Assembly: GCA_964462035.1 (NCBI GenBank) | Contig: CAYXAP010000015.1 | Span: forward strand, 62,001 to 126,000 | Source: UBA1660 sp964462035 | GTDB taxonomy: Bacteria; Myxococcota_A; Polyangia; Polyangiales; Houyiibacteriaceae | DNA length: 64,000 nucleotides | Direction of reading: 5' to 3' | Shown: positions 32,202 to 40,566 of the stretch, piece after piece | How the letters are laid out: each line of letters opens with the position of its first letter | Numbering within the stretch: the first letter of the stretch is position 1 | Program-made: the position numbers and the translations under genes | Notes under the pieces: generated by a model | Databases searched by the model: none | The model's input: the letters and a program-made list of their open reading frames with translations, nothing else | Told to the model about the DNA's origin: nothing

Positions 32202-32786
32202 GTGAGCGTCATCGAGGTGGAAGACGGCCGCCGCCGCCGAGCGGTCGACAATCGCGAGAAGACCGCGAAGGCGATGTTCGATCTGATCCGCGAGACCGGT
32301 GAGGTCCCGACGGCGAAGGAGGTCGCCGACCGCGCGAAGCTCTCCCGCCGAACCGTCTTTCGGCTCTTCGAAGATCTCGAGGACGTGCAGCGCGCTGCGA
32401 TGGAGATGCAGCGCGCCGAGGTGATGCGGCGCTTTCCCCCGCCGACCGGCGGCGCCACACGCGACGCGCGCATCGAGGCCCTCGTCGAGCACCGCACGGC
32501 CATCTACGAATACATCATGCCGCTGCGCCGAGTCGCCGAGCGGCTCAAGCACCGCAACGCGCTCGTTCGCGAGTCTCAAGCGAAGAACCGCAAGCTCGCC
32601 CGAGCGCATCTACAGGGGCTCTTCGCGAGAGACCTCCCCGCTGGCGCCGACCGCGACGAGGTCCTCGATGCGCTGCTCGCGGCCACGGCATGGAGCGCGT
32701 GGGCGCACCTCCGCGACGACCACGGCTTCGACGTCGAGCGGTCCAAGGCCGCGATGCGCCGAATGGTGGCTGCGCTGCTGAGCTGA
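32202..32786 (+). CDS. TetR-family transcriptional regulator
   Basis: 194 residues. The helix-turn-helix (REKTAKAMFDLIRETGEVPTAKEV with LSRRTVFRLFEDLEDV, residues ~18-65) fits TetR/AcrR. The remaining ~125 residues are helical and would hold the ligand pocket and dimer interface. GTG start at 32202. It is divergent from the Cys-rich lipoprotein gene and converges with terC with 1 nt between stops. Imperfect dyads lie in the 86-nt promoter gap (for example GAGTCAC with GTGACACTC around 32145-32175), a likely place for its operator. The regulated genes cannot be named. Confidence 0.82.
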   Translation: MSVIEVEDGRRRRAVDNREKTAKAMFDLIRETGEVPTAKEVADRAKLSRRTVFRLFEDLEDVQRAAMEMQRAEVMRRFPPPTGGATRDARIEALVEHRTAIYEYIMPLRRVAERLKHRNALVRESQAKNRKLARAHLQGLFARDLPAGADRDEVLDALLAATAWSAWAHLRDDHGFDVERSKAAMRRMVAALLS

Positions 32787-32787
32787 G

Positions 32788-33585
32788 CTATCGCGAGGCG
32801 GTCTCGCGTTCCTGGCTGCGCCGAGCGTCGAGCTTCTTCTGGTAGCGACCCTGCAGGACGTCGACGACGACCAGCACGACGATCGAGAAGTAGAAGGTCA
32901 TCTTGCTCATCGGCTCGACCGCGTAGCCGAAGATCTTCAGGTGCGCTTCGTGGCCGCCTTCGCCGAGCAGGACGACGCCGACGATCAACAGGATGAAGAG
33001 CCCGAGGACTTCGTACTTGCGGTTTCGTTGGAGGAACTCGGCGACCCGGTCGGCGAGCACGAGCATGCCGAGACCCGAAGCGAGGATCGCAGCGGTCAGG
33101 ACCCAGGTGACCCGCGTGATCGCGACGGCGCTGAGGATCGAGTCGAACGAGAAGACCAGGTTCATCACCACGATCATGATCAGCACCTGGGTGACGCTCT
33201 TCTCTTCGCCCTCGACCGACGGGTCGAGGTCGTCGATGCTGATCATGTGCCGGATCTCTTTGACGGCGGTGTAGATGATGAAGACACCGCCGATCAGAAA
33301 GACGGTGGTGGCGAAGTTGAAGCTACCCTCGAGCACCCCTTCGAAGGGCACGTGCAGGAAAGGCTCGGAGAAGCTCTCCAGCAGCATCAGGACGACGAAG
33401 AGCAGCGCGATGCGCAGCGCGATCGCCATGAGGATGCCGATCCGTCGAACCCGCGACTGCTGCTCCTTCGGTGCTCGCTTCGATTCGATCGACAGGTAGA
33501 GCAGGTTGTCGAAGCCCAGGACGGCCTGGAGGAAGACCAGGACCGCCAGGTTCACGAAGTTCTCGACGCTGAAGAGCTCGCCCAT
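32788..33585 (-). CDS. TerC-family integral membrane protein
   Basis: 265 residues, seven to eight helices. The TerC signature acidic residues in the membrane are present: VLGFDNLLYLSI (~residues 23-34) and NLVFSFDSILSAV (~142-154), with GGVFIIYTAVKEIR between. TerC/Alx/YkoY proteins move manganese or other metal ions, and in several bacteria meet newly exported metalloproteins. Here no ter operon is nearby. A charged cytoplasmic tail (RYQKKLDARRSQERETASR) closes the protein. It stands alone between a TetR gene and a MopE-like lipoprotein gene that carries many acidic metal-binding repeats. Confidence 0.87.
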   Translation of the reverse strand: MGELFSVENFVNLAVLVFLQAVLGFDNLLYLSIESKRAPKEQQSRVRRIGILMAIALRIALLFVVLMLLESFSEPFLHVPFEGVLEGSFNFATTVFLIGGVFIIYTAVKEIRHMISIDDLDPSVEGEEKSVTQVLIMIVVMNLVFSFDSILSAVAITRVTWVLTAAILASGLGMLVLADRVAEFLQRNRKYEVLGLFILLIVGVVLLGEGGHEAHLKIFGYAVEPMSKMTFYFSIVVLVVVDVLQGRYQKKLDARRSQERETASR

Positions 33586-33662
33586 GGCCAGTCCCTATAG
33601 GTCCAAAGTCCATCGCCGGCATGGCCGCGAAGGACATCCGCCGCTTCGCTCGATGGCTCGGT

Positions 33663-35570
33663 TCATCGGCAGGGGAGGGTGGAGTCCGGAGCGGTGAGGT
33701 CCGCCGTGCAGACGCAGGTCCCCGCCGTGGTGTCGTGGACGCAGGGGGCCGTGGTCTGCGCGCCAGCGCCGCACTCCCGCGTGCCCCCCGGGTAGATCTC
33801 GGGCGGACACACGCACGAGCCGGTGCACGGCTTCGAGCACTGGTATTCGTCTCCGCCGGAGATCGTGGAGCAGGAGAAGCCGGCGTCGGCGGGCGCCAAC
33901 TCGTCCGTCCCGTTGCAGTCGAAGTCCCAGACCGAAGGCTCGGTGGCGTCGCCGGGATCGGCGAGCACACAGCTGCTGCTGGTCTCGCAGCTGGTCACGT
34001 ACACGGAGTAGCACTCACAGGCGCGGCCCGTCGCGCAGGTGCCGTCCGTCTCGGTCGGGGTCCCGTCGGTCGGGCTGCAGTTGGCGCACTCGGTGGCCTC
34101 GATGCACCGTCGGGCTGGCTGATCGCACCCGCAGCGTGTTGCCCCATCCGGGCACAGGCCGGAGTCCGGCGCCACGCCGTCGGTGACGGAGCAGCTCACC
34201 GGGCAGCGGCCGCCAGCCAACAGGCAGCGCTGGACCGGCGACTCCTGGAGTCCGCAGGGCGTCGGGCTCTGGCCGGGCTCGCAGACCGGTGTGGACTGGA
34301 ACCCCGCGCCCGGGTTGCGCTCCTCCTTGTCGTCGTCGCAGTCGCCCGATGGGAAGCCGCCGATGCAGGCCGCGGTCGGTGCCGCGTACCCATCGCCGTC
34401 GGCGTCTTCGGACCTCGGGTCGTGGGTGGTGTCGTTGCAGTTGTTGAGCCGTCCGTCGCAGATCTCGTCCGCGCCCGGGTAGGTGGTGGGATCGCCGTCG
34501 TCGCAGTCGGCCGCGGTCGCGGGGTTGCGAGCAGTCCAGTTGCCATCACAGGTGCAGCGCTCGGATGTGAGCGCCCCCATGGAGGCGAACCCGTCGTCGT
34601 CCGCGTCCGCCCAGCAGGTGATCGATCCGATCGCGCCCGGCTCGTCGAACATCCCGTCGCAGTCCTCGTCGCCGCCGCCGCAGCTCTCGTTCGCGGCGGG
34701 CGCGGGACAGCCCAGCCAGACCCCGCCGATGCACGTCTGAGCTCCTACCGCGCAGGCGCCGATGAACCCGGCATCCACGCAGCTGCGCGTGTCCGGAACG
34801 GTGCACTCGCAGTCCAGTGGGTCGGGGACTCCGTCGCAGTCGTCGTCGACCTCGTTGCAGGTCTCCGCTTCGCCCGGGTTCCGCTCGTTGGCGGGGGGGT
34901 CGCTGGGGTCGTCGTCGAAGGGGTCGTCGTCACAGTCGCCCCCACGAACGGTGTATCCGCTCGGGAGGCTGCAGCCGAGCAAGGTGTCCGTGTCGAGGCC
35001 GTAGTTGTCGTTGTCGGCGTCTCGGTAGTAGGTCATCTGGACGCCTTCGTCCGTGGTGCCGTCGCAGTCGTTGTCGTTCCCGTCGCAGATCTCTTCCGCT
35101 TCGGGGCTCACCGCCATCGATGCGTCGTTGCAGTCGGAGCCGCAGGCGAGGCCGGCCTCCGTCATGTTGCAGCACTCGGAGGGCGCGTAGCCGTCGCCGT
35201 CCCGGTCGGTCCCGAAGGTGGTCGGGTCGCAGTCCTCGTCCACGCCCTCGGCATCACAGATCTCGACGCCGGATCCGTAGCGGTTCGGATCGTCGTCGTC
35301 GCAGTCCGTGCCCCCCTCGTCGATCGCGCAGTCGCCGTCGCGGTCCGCGTCGGTGCAGCGCTCCACGCATTCGTTCGTGTCCTCGATGCAGGTCCCGGCG
35401 CACGGCGGGGTTCCGGCCTGGCACACGCCCGCCACGCAGCTCTCCACGCCGTTGCAGAAGACGCCGTCGTCGCAGTCGCAGGTCGAGGCGTCGGCGTCGG
35501 TGTCCACCGTTCCGTCGTCGCAGGCAACGATGAGGAGGAGGAAGCTGGCGATCGATGCACGGGCGAACAT
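33663..35570 (-). CDS. MopE-like lipoprotein with repeated metal-binding motifs
   Basis: 635 residues; ATG 35570 gives the lipobox MFARASIASFLLLIVAC. At least five copies of the MopE-type repeat are visible, e.g. TDCDDDDPNRYGSGVEICD, SDCNDASM..EEICDGNDNDCDG, GDCDDDPF..ETCNEVDDDCDG, ADCDDGDPTTYPGADEICDG. The D-x-D ladders fit Ca2+ binding as in thrombospondin type 3; the methanotroph MopE binds copper through one special site not assignable here. About 50 cysteines suggest a disulfide-rich surface protein. The C-terminal third (CECYSVYVTSCETSSSCVLADPG, CVCPPEIYPGG) is a different Cys-rich module. Function: surface metal-binding or structural. Confidence 0.82.
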   Translation of the reverse strand: MFARASIASFLLLIVACDDGTVDTDADASTCDCDDGVFCNGVESCVAGVCQAGTPPCAGTCIEDTNECVERCTDADRDGDCAIDEGGTDCDDDDPNRYGSGVEICDAEGVDEDCDPTTFGTDRDGDGYAPSECCNMTEAGLACGSDCNDASMAVSPEAEEICDGNDNDCDGTTDEGVQMTYYRDADNDNYGLDTDTLLGCSLPSGYTVRGGDCDDDPFDDDPSDPPANERNPGEAETCNEVDDDCDGVPDPLDCECTVPDTRSCVDAGFIGACAVGAQTCIGGVWLGCPAPAANESCGGGDEDCDGMFDEPGAIGSITCWADADDDGFASMGALTSERCTCDGNWTARNPATAADCDDGDPTTYPGADEICDGRLNNCNDTTHDPRSEDADGDGYAAPTAACIGGFPSGDCDDDKEERNPGAGFQSTPVCEPGQSPTPCGLQESPVQRCLLAGGRCPVSCSVTDGVAPDSGLCPDGATRCGCDQPARRCIEATECANCSPTDGTPTETDGTCATGRACECYSVYVTSCETSSSCVLADPGDATEPSVWDFDCNGTDELAPADAGFSCSTISGGDEYQCSKPCTGSCVCPPEIYPGGTRECGAGAQTTAPCVHDTTAGTCVCTADLTAPDSTLPCR

Positions 35571-35638
35571 CGTTCGATGATGCCGGATAGTTCCAGTCTG
35601 ACCAACCTGCGCCGATCGACGGCTTTCGGCGACCGCCC

Positions 35639-35938
35639 TCAGCGTCGGGTGAGCTGACGGATCCGTCGCCGCGTCGCTTCCCGCGCTTCTGCTCCGCGGG
35701 TGGCGGCGTCCATGGCGGCGCTCCGGGCGAGGTCCTTCATCCGCGCGCCCTCGTTCGGGGGCGTCCATCGCGGCTGGTAGGGGACCATCGGTTCCCAGAG
35801 CGCGCGATCGATGAAGCGGTCCTCGTGAGGGCCCTGGTAGCGGATGCGGGCGGGCGGGCGGTCGTCGTTCTCGAGGACGGCGAAGTTCGCCGCTTCCCGG
35901 TAGTGCGCGTGGGGCTTGCGGTCGTGGGCGAAGGCCAC
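35639..35938 (-). CDS. Small hypothetical protein, possibly the end of a decayed gene
   Basis: 99 residues from a GTG at 35938, no ribosome-binding site visible. It contains MAFAHDRKPHAHYREAANFA and a basic tail (ATRRRIRQLTRR) and matches no family I know. The composition is protein-like (YQGPHEDRFIDRALWEPMVP). Upstream, the same frame stays open from 36103 to 35981 and encodes plausible sequence (RLAGFEVVTTLAVDGRLSVLA), interrupted only by a TAG at 35978-35980. Either a short intact gene or the tail of a pseudogene. It lies downstream of the VOC gene terminator. Confidence 0.45.
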   Translation of the reverse strand: MAFAHDRKPHAHYREAANFAVLENDDRPPARIRYQGPHEDRFIDRALWEPMVPYQPRWTPPNEGARMKDLARSAAMDAATRGAEAREATRRRIRQLTRR

Positions 35939-36085
35939 CCGCGGCGCGCGGCTCTCGATCTCCGACGGGCGCTTGGCCTACGCGAGGACGCTCAGCCGAC
36001 CATCGACGGCGAGCGTGGTCACGACCTCGAAGCCTGCCAGCCGGCCGGTGCTAGCGCGCTGCGGTGCTGGCGCAAGCGGGTCGCC

Positions 36086-36117
36086 CGTCGTCCCCGTGCG
36101 CGTTCACGGGGACGACG
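36086..36117 (-). terminator. Perfect 13-bp hairpin after the double-VOC gene
   Basis: CGTCGTCCCCGTG (36086-36098) is the exact reverse complement of CACGGGGACGACG (36105-36117) with a 6-nt loop. It begins 12 nt after the stop codon of the VOC gene on the minus strand. The stem is very strong; there is no T tract. This is the most convincing terminator in the window by position and length. Confidence 0.62.
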
Positions 36118-36129
36118 AACGAGCGGCGT

Positions 36130-36888
36130 TCAGCTCTCTGGAGTGATGACGCCGAGCCGCGCGCCTTCGCGGTCCGTGATGAAGCCGAAGCGACCGACGC
36201 CGGGGACCTCCATCACGTCGCCCTGAGTGGCGCCGCCAAGCTTCTCGGCCTTCTTCCGCGTCGCGTCGACGTCGCCGACCTGGACGTAGAACGCCCAGTG
36301 CGGAGGAATCGAGGCATCCGGCGTGGTCATGATGCCGGCGCGGGGAACGCCCTCGCTCTCGAGGATGAAGTAGCTGCCGTTCGGCATCTCCATCGCCTTC
36401 TTCTCCAGCCCGAGCGCCTCCGCGTAGAAGCTGGCAGCGGCGTCCGCGTCCTTCGCCCAGAGCTCGTTCCAGTGCCACAGCCCCTCGCCGGCCTCGGTGT
36501 TGGGCTCGTCGCCTTCGGGCGCGAAGAGCAGGAACTTCCCGCCCTGCGGGTCACTGACGCCCTGGATGCGACCGACGCCGGGCACGTCGAAGGCGTCCAT
36601 GAGGGACTCGCCCCCGAGCTCGGTGATCTTCGCCGCCGTCGCGTCCACGTCCGCCACGGTCACGTATCCGGCCCAGTGCGCGGGGGCGCCATCCATCGGC
36701 GGCGGCGTCATGCCCCCGATGCCGGCTTCACCGGCCTTGATCAGCGGGTACTCCTTGCCGTCACCCATGGTCATGGGCTCGATCGTCCAGCCCAGCAGCT
36801 CGCCGTAGAAGCCCTTGGCCTGCTCGAGGTCGTTGGTGAAGAGCTCGTGCCAGCTGAAGTGGCCCTGGTGGGTGTTGGAATCGGTCAT
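36130..36888 (-). CDS. Two-domain VOC (glyoxalase/bleomycin-resistance-like) protein
   Basis: 252 residues with two vicinal-oxygen-chelate domains. Domain 1 (~7-120): FSWHELFTNDLEQAKGFYGELLGW to GVSDPQGGKFLLFAP. Domain 2 (~135-252): WHWNELWAKDADAAASFYAEALGL to GRFGFITDREGARLGVI. AGGAG lies 7 nt upstream of the ATG at 36888. Similar double-VOC proteins ('Cfp30B-like') are commonly encoded near DGPF/ECF genes. The enzymatic role is unknown. It is divergent from the YCII/ECF42 genes and has a matching promoter, so it is probably a member of the same regulon. Followed by a strong hairpin. Confidence 0.87.
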   Translation of the reverse strand: MTDSNTHQGHFSWHELFTNDLEQAKGFYGELLGWTIEPMTMGDGKEYPLIKAGEAGIGGMTPPPMDGAPAHWAGYVTVADVDATAAKITELGGESLMDAFDVPGVGRIQGVSDPQGGKFLLFAPEGDEPNTEAGEGLWHWNELWAKDADAAASFYAEALGLEKKAMEMPNGSYFILESEGVPRAGIMTTPDASIPPHWAFYVQVGDVDATRKKAEKLGGATQGDVMEVPGVGRFGFITDREGARLGVITPES

Positions 36889-36941
36889 CGTCGTTCTCCT
36901 CATCGAGCGGCCCGACTGTCGAGCCGCGGTGTCACGAAGAG

Positions 36942-36968
36942 GTCGAGTGACGTCCCCGCCGATCGACA
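36942..36968 (-). promoter_or_regulatory. ECF42-type promoter for the double-VOC gene
   Basis: On the minus strand: TGTCGA (complement of 36963-36968), 17-nt spacer, CGAC (complement of 36942-36945), 54 nt before the VOC ATG. The spacer and both boxes are identical in plan to the plus-strand promoter at 37054; the extended -35 sequence TGTCGATCGGC is the same in both. TGTCGA is the -35 sequence described for ECF42 targets, as far as I recall. Confidence 0.65.
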
Positions 36969-37053
36969 GCCGATCGAAAAAAAATCGAGAGGGCGGGAAT
37001 CATTGGGGAAATGTCGGAAGTCGCGCCGCGAGGCGAAAAAATCGACGACGGGC

Positions 37054-37080
37054 TGTCGATCGGCACCCGGGTCGATCGAC
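37054..37080 (+). promoter_or_regulatory. ECF42-type promoter for the YCII/ECF sigma genes
   Basis: TGTCGA (37054-37059), 17 nt, CGAC (37077-37080), 41 nt before the YCII ATG. Same boxes and spacing as the divergent promoter of the VOC gene. It implies positive autoregulation, since the sigma factor gene follows YCII after 28 nt without a separate promoter visible. Confidence 0.65.
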
Positions 37081-37120
37081 TCTCCGTCGTCTGGGCGCCG
37101 AGCGCCAGAAAGGAAGACCG

Positions 37121-37492
37121 ATGCAATACCTGCTGATGATCTACGAAGACGAGTCCCTCCGCGCCCAGCGGACCCCCGAGGACATGCAGGCCATCCTGGC
37201 CGGCTACACGACCTTCACCAAGGAGCTGCAGGAAGCCGGCAAGATGATCGCCGGTGACGCGCTCGAGGGCGTGAGCACCGCGACCACCGTCCGAGTCCGC
37301 GACGGGAAGACGATGACGGTCGACGGCCCCTTCGCCGAGACGAAGGAACAGCTCGGCGGCTACTACCTGGTCGAGGCCGACGACCTCGACGACGCGCTCG
37401 CCATCGCCGCCAAGATCCCGACGGCCCAGCACGGCAGCATCGAGGTTCGGCCGATCATGATCTGGGACGAGCCGCCGCTCAGCGAGCGCTGA
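37121..37492 (+). CDS. YCII-related DGPF-domain protein
   Basis: 123 residues with the family hallmarks: MQYLLMIYEDES at the start, TVRVRDGKTMTVDGPFAETKEQLGGYYLVEADDLDDALAIA (DGPF at ~69-72) and VRPIM near the end. It forms a small dimeric ferredoxin-like barrel. The DGPF proteins are the constant genomic partners of ECF42 sigma factors; their biochemical role is unresolved. AAAGGA lies 8 nt upstream of ATG 37121. Co-transcribed with the sigma factor gene 28 nt downstream. Confidence 0.92.
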   Translation: MQYLLMIYEDESLRAQRTPEDMQAILAGYTTFTKELQEAGKMIAGDALEGVSTATTVRVRDGKTMTVDGPFAETKEQLGGYYLVEADDLDDALAIAAKIPTAQHGSIEVRPIMIWDEPPLSER

Positions 37493-37520
37493 CGTCCCAC
37501 CGCTTTGCTAGCCTGGCGCC

Positions 37521-38750
37521 ATGAGCGCCACGGCGGCGATTCAGCGGGTCGTCCGCGAGCATCATGGTTGGGTCCTCGCGCGCCTCGTGCGCAGCGTTCG
37601 GGACCTGACCCTCGCGGAAGACTCCCTCCAGCTCGCGCTCGAGGCGGCGCTGGTCCAGTGGCCCCGTGACGGGGTCCCGGACCAGCCGCGCGCCTGGCTC
37701 GTTCGAACCGCGCGTCGCCGCGCGATCGACGAGCTCCGTCACCGGACCATGCGCCGGGAGAAGGAGCGCGAGATCGAATGGCTCGAAGCGCTCCGCCAAG
37801 ACGAGCGTGGCGCGCCCGCCGAGGCCGCCGACGTCCCCGACGACATGCTCCGCCTCCTCTTCACCTGCTGTCACCCTGCCCTGGCGCGAGAAGCGCAGGT
37901 CGCGCTCACCCTCCGTGCGATCGCCGGGCTCGAGACCGAGGAGATCGCCCGTGCGTTCCTGGTGCCGGTGCCCACGATGGCGCAGCGGCTGGTGCGCGCG
38001 AAGAAGAAGATCGAGCGCGCCGGGATCCCATACCGGGTGCCCGGCCGGAGCGAGCTCGACGAGCGCCTGGAGTCCGTGCTCGCGGTGCTCTACCTGGTCT
38101 TCAACGAGGGCTACGCCGCGAGCGCGGGCGCCGAGCTGGTGCGTCGCGACCTCTGCACGGTGGCGATTCGCTGGACCCGCGAGCTGGTCGAGCTCCTGCC
38201 CGAGGCGTCGGAGGCCTTCGGGCTGCTCGCGCTGATGCGCCTGCAGGATTCGCGGCGCGACACGCGGGCTGACGCGGACGGCGATCTCGTCCTGCTCGAG
38301 GACCAGGATCGGAGCGCGTGGGATCGGGAAGCCATCGCCGAGGGCGTCGCGCTGGTCCGCCACGCGCTGCGCATGGGCCCGCCCGGTCCGTACGCGCTGC
38401 AGGCCGCGATCGCCGCCGTGCACGCCGAGGCGCCGACGCCGGATGCGACCGACTGGGTCCAACTCGTCGGCCTCTACGACGTGCTCTTGCGCGTCGTGCC
38501 TTCGCCGGTGGTCGCGCTCAACCGCGCGGTCGCCGTCGCTTTCGCTCATGGCTTCGAGGTCGGACTCGCCGCCATGGATGGGCTCGACGAGCAGCTGAGC
38601 CGCTATCACCTCTTCCACGCGGCGCGGGCGGATCTCCTTCGCCGCCTCGAGCGCTCGAGCGACGCGCGCGAGGCCTACGAGCGCGCGCTCGAGCTGTGCC
38701 AGAACGAGTCCGAGCGTCGCTTCCTCACCCGGCGGCTCTCGGCGCTCTGA
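37521..38750 (+). CDS. ECF42-type RNA polymerase sigma factor with C-terminal extension
   Basis: 409 residues. Region 2 (~10-75: HHGWVLARLVRSVRDLTLAEDSLQ, RAWLVRTARRRAIDELRH) and region 4 (~120-175: HPALAREAQVALTLRAIAGLETEEIARAFLVP, TMAQRLVRAKKKI) form the sigma core. About 230 more residues, a DUF6596/TPR-like extension (~185-409: ESVLAVLYLVFNEGYAAS, LLALMRLQDSRRDTR, SPVVALNRAVAVAFAHG), are typical of ECF42 and replace the anti-sigma factor as the likely regulatory part. No anti-sigma gene is adjacent. The two promoters at 36942 and 37054 should be its targets. Confidence 0.93.
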   Translation: MSATAAIQRVVREHHGWVLARLVRSVRDLTLAEDSLQLALEAALVQWPRDGVPDQPRAWLVRTARRRAIDELRHRTMRREKEREIEWLEALRQDERGAPAEAADVPDDMLRLLFTCCHPALAREAQVALTLRAIAGLETEEIARAFLVPVPTMAQRLVRAKKKIERAGIPYRVPGRSELDERLESVLAVLYLVFNEGYAASAGAELVRRDLCTVAIRWTRELVELLPEASEAFGLLALMRLQDSRRDTRADADGDLVLLEDQDRSAWDREAIAEGVALVRHALRMGPPGPYALQAAIAAVHAEAPTPDATDWVQLVGLYDVLLRVVPSPVVALNRAVAVAFAHGFEVGLAAMDGLDEQLSRYHLFHAARADLLRRLERSSDAREAYERALELCQNESERRFLTRRLSAL

Positions 38751-38916
38751 GCGGCGCATCGCCGTCCAGCGGCGCTGAGTGCGAGGCAACGGGTGTTGCG
38801 TGGGCAGCAACGGCGCCCGTGGCGCTCACCAGCGAGCGCCCGTCGATTCGCGATCGGCACGCCGCCTGCAGTGCCTCCGATCGGGCCGAGTCGGCCCACG
38901 AAAGGAACACGACGAG

Positions 38917-39687
38917 ATGGAGACGATGGTCGATACGCAGGCGCTCGAGGCTCAGGTGAAGGCGATGTACGAGAAGGTCGCGCTCAGCCCACAGGCGGAG
39001 TTCCACTTCGAGATGGGTCGCGCGCTGGCCGAGCGTTTGGGCTACGACTCGGCGCTCCTCGACCGGGTCCCCGCGGAGGCCATCGCTTCGTTCGCTGGCG
39101 TGGGCGAGCACCTCTCGCTCGCGGCCATCCAGAAGGGCGAGTCGGTGGTCGACCTCGGCTCGGGCAGCGGTCTCGACACTTTCGTCGCCGCCGAGCTCGT
39201 CGGTCGCGACGGGTGGGTTCTGGGTGTGGACATGACCGACGCCCAGCGCGCGAAGGCCGAGGCGCTCCGGGCGGACGCCGACTACGAGCAGATCACCTAT
39301 CTGCCCGGCTACATCCACGAGCTGCCGGTCCCGAGTGGGAGCTACGACGTCGCCATCAGCAACGGCGTCATCAACCTCGCGCCCGACAAGGGAGCCGTCT
39401 TCCGCGAGATCGCTCGCGTGCTCGCCCCGGGCGGCCGCCTCGCCCTCAGCGACATCGTCACCGGTGTCGAGCTGCCGCAGGGGATCAAGTGCAACGCCGA
39501 TCTCTGGGCCGCCTGCATCGGTGGCGCCATGGAGCGTCAGGCGTACCAGCGGGCCATCGCCGCCGCGGGCCTCGAGGTCGTGCTCGTGAAACCGAACCCG
39601 GAGTATCGCTTCCTCAGCGACAGCGCCAACGGCGCGGCCGGCCGCTACGCCGTGTCGAGCCTCTCGCTCCTGGCCATCAAGCGCTGA
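38917..39687 (+). CDS. SAM-dependent class I methyltransferase (ArsM/UbiE-like)
   Basis: 256 residues. Motif I VVDLGSGSGLDTFVAAELVG (~residues 78-97), motif II GVDMTD, post-I HELPVPSGSYDVAISNGVINL and GGRLALSDIV are classical for the ArsM/UbiE superfamily. N-terminal lead-in LGYDSALLDRVPAEAIASFAGVG matches a methyltransferase group related to arsenite methyltransferase, but only two cysteines (IKCNADLWAACIGG) are visible and the N-terminal Cys pair of ArsM is not, so arsenite should not be assumed as the substrate. A second ATG at 38926 is an alternative start. The gap before it (166 nt) holds short dyads such as GCAAC-GGGT-GTTGC. Confidence 0.8.
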   Translation: METMVDTQALEAQVKAMYEKVALSPQAEFHFEMGRALAERLGYDSALLDRVPAEAIASFAGVGEHLSLAAIQKGESVVDLGSGSGLDTFVAAELVGRDGWVLGVDMTDAQRAKAEALRADADYEQITYLPGYIHELPVPSGSYDVAISNGVINLAPDKGAVFREIARVLAPGGRLALSDIVTGVELPQGIKCNADLWAACIGGAMERQAYQRAIAAAGLEVVLVKPNPEYRFLSDSANGAAGRYAVSSLSLLAIKR

Positions 39688-39791
39688 CCGGCGGTGTTCC
39701 GCTGACGCTTCGCAGCGTTGCGCATTGGCCGGTTAACCTCCGTCGCTTCGGCGCCGACGCAGCTCACGAATCCAACAGGAGGAGTGAGTCC

Positions 39792-40535
39792 ATGTCCCGT
39801 TTTCACAACAAGAAGATCCTCGTCACCGGCGGTACCAGCGGCATCGGCCGCGCGACCGCCGAGCGCCTCGCCGCCGAGGGCGCCCAGGTGTTGGTCACCG
39901 GCACCAACCCGGAGCGCATCGCCGAGGTCGGCGCGCTCGACGGCATCACCGCCATCGCGAACGACGCCTCCGACCCCAACGCGGCCGACGCGCTCGCCGT
40001 GGCGGTCCTCGAGCACCTCGGCGGCCTCGACGCCGCGTTCCTCAACGCCGGCTTCGGCCGCTTCCAGCCGCTCGGCGACGTCACCAGCGACGAGTTCGAC
40101 GCCCAGTACGCCGTGAACGTCCGCGGCCCGATCCTGCAGGCGAAGGCGCTCGCGCCCCTGCTCCCCGTGGGCGGCTCCATCGTCTTCAACACCTCGGTGG
40201 CGCGCGACGTCGGCATGGCCGGCGCGACCATCTACGCCTCGACCAAGGGGGCGCTCCGGACGGTCGTGCGCGCGCTCGCCCGCGAGCTCGCGCCGCGCGG
40301 CGTCCGCGTCAACGCGGTGAGCCCCGGGCCCATCGACTCGAGCTTCTTCGCGCGCACCGGTCTGCCGGAAGAAGCGATCCAGGGCTTCGCCGAGCAGATC
40401 CTCGCGCAGGTACCGCTCGGTCGCTTCGGTCAGCCGGAAGAGGTGGCGTCGGTCGCGAGCTTCCTGCTCTCCGCCGACGCGAGCTTCGTCACCGGCAGCG
40501 AGTACGTGGTCGACGGAGGCATGACCGAGCTCTGA
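39792..40535 (+). CDS. Short-chain dehydrogenase/reductase
   Basis: 247 residues, complete classical SDR. NAD(P) motif TGGTSGIG (residues 12-19), FLNAGFG (NAG strand), catalytic serine in FNTSVARD, YASTKGA (Y-x3-K), and PGPIDSSF after it. The C-terminus has SSLLSADASFVTGSEYVVDGG-like ending typical of FabG-related enzymes. Substrate unknown. AGGAGG lies ~8 nt upstream of ATG 39792. The stop codon lies inside a palindrome shared with the convergent hydrolase gene. It is the last of three plus-strand genes but has its own 104-nt leader. Confidence 0.9.
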   Translation: MSRFHNKKILVTGGTSGIGRATAERLAAEGAQVLVTGTNPERIAEVGALDGITAIANDASDPNAADALAVAVLEHLGGLDAAFLNAGFGRFQPLGDVTSDEFDAQYAVNVRGPILQAKALAPLLPVGGSIVFNTSVARDVGMAGATIYASTKGALRTVVRALARELAPRGVRVNAVSPGPIDSSFFARTGLPEEAIQGFAEQILAQVPLGRFGQPEEVASVASFLLSADASFVTGSEYVVDGGMTEL

Positions 40536-40551
40536 GCGCCGCGCTCGGAGC
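40529..40551. terminator. 23-nt palindrome between convergent genes
   Basis: GCTC-T-GAGCGC-C-GCGCTC-G-GAGC: 10 perfect pairs plus one T/G position, symmetric about C40540. It includes the stop codon of the SDR gene (40533-40535) and lies 16 nt from the stop of the convergent hydrolase gene. Likely a bidirectional terminator; no T tract. Confidence 0.45.
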
Positions 40552-40566
40552 ACCGCCCTCTCTTGG

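Noticed and set aside
36917..36922. A third TGTCGA (plus strand) in the ECF42 intergenic region
   Set aside because: The next CGA-type box is not at 17 nt, so it does not fit the pattern of the two accepted promoters.
38917..39687. Calling the methyltransferase an arsenite methyltransferase
   Set aside because: The N-terminal Cys pair of ArsM is not visible and no arsenic genes are nearby.
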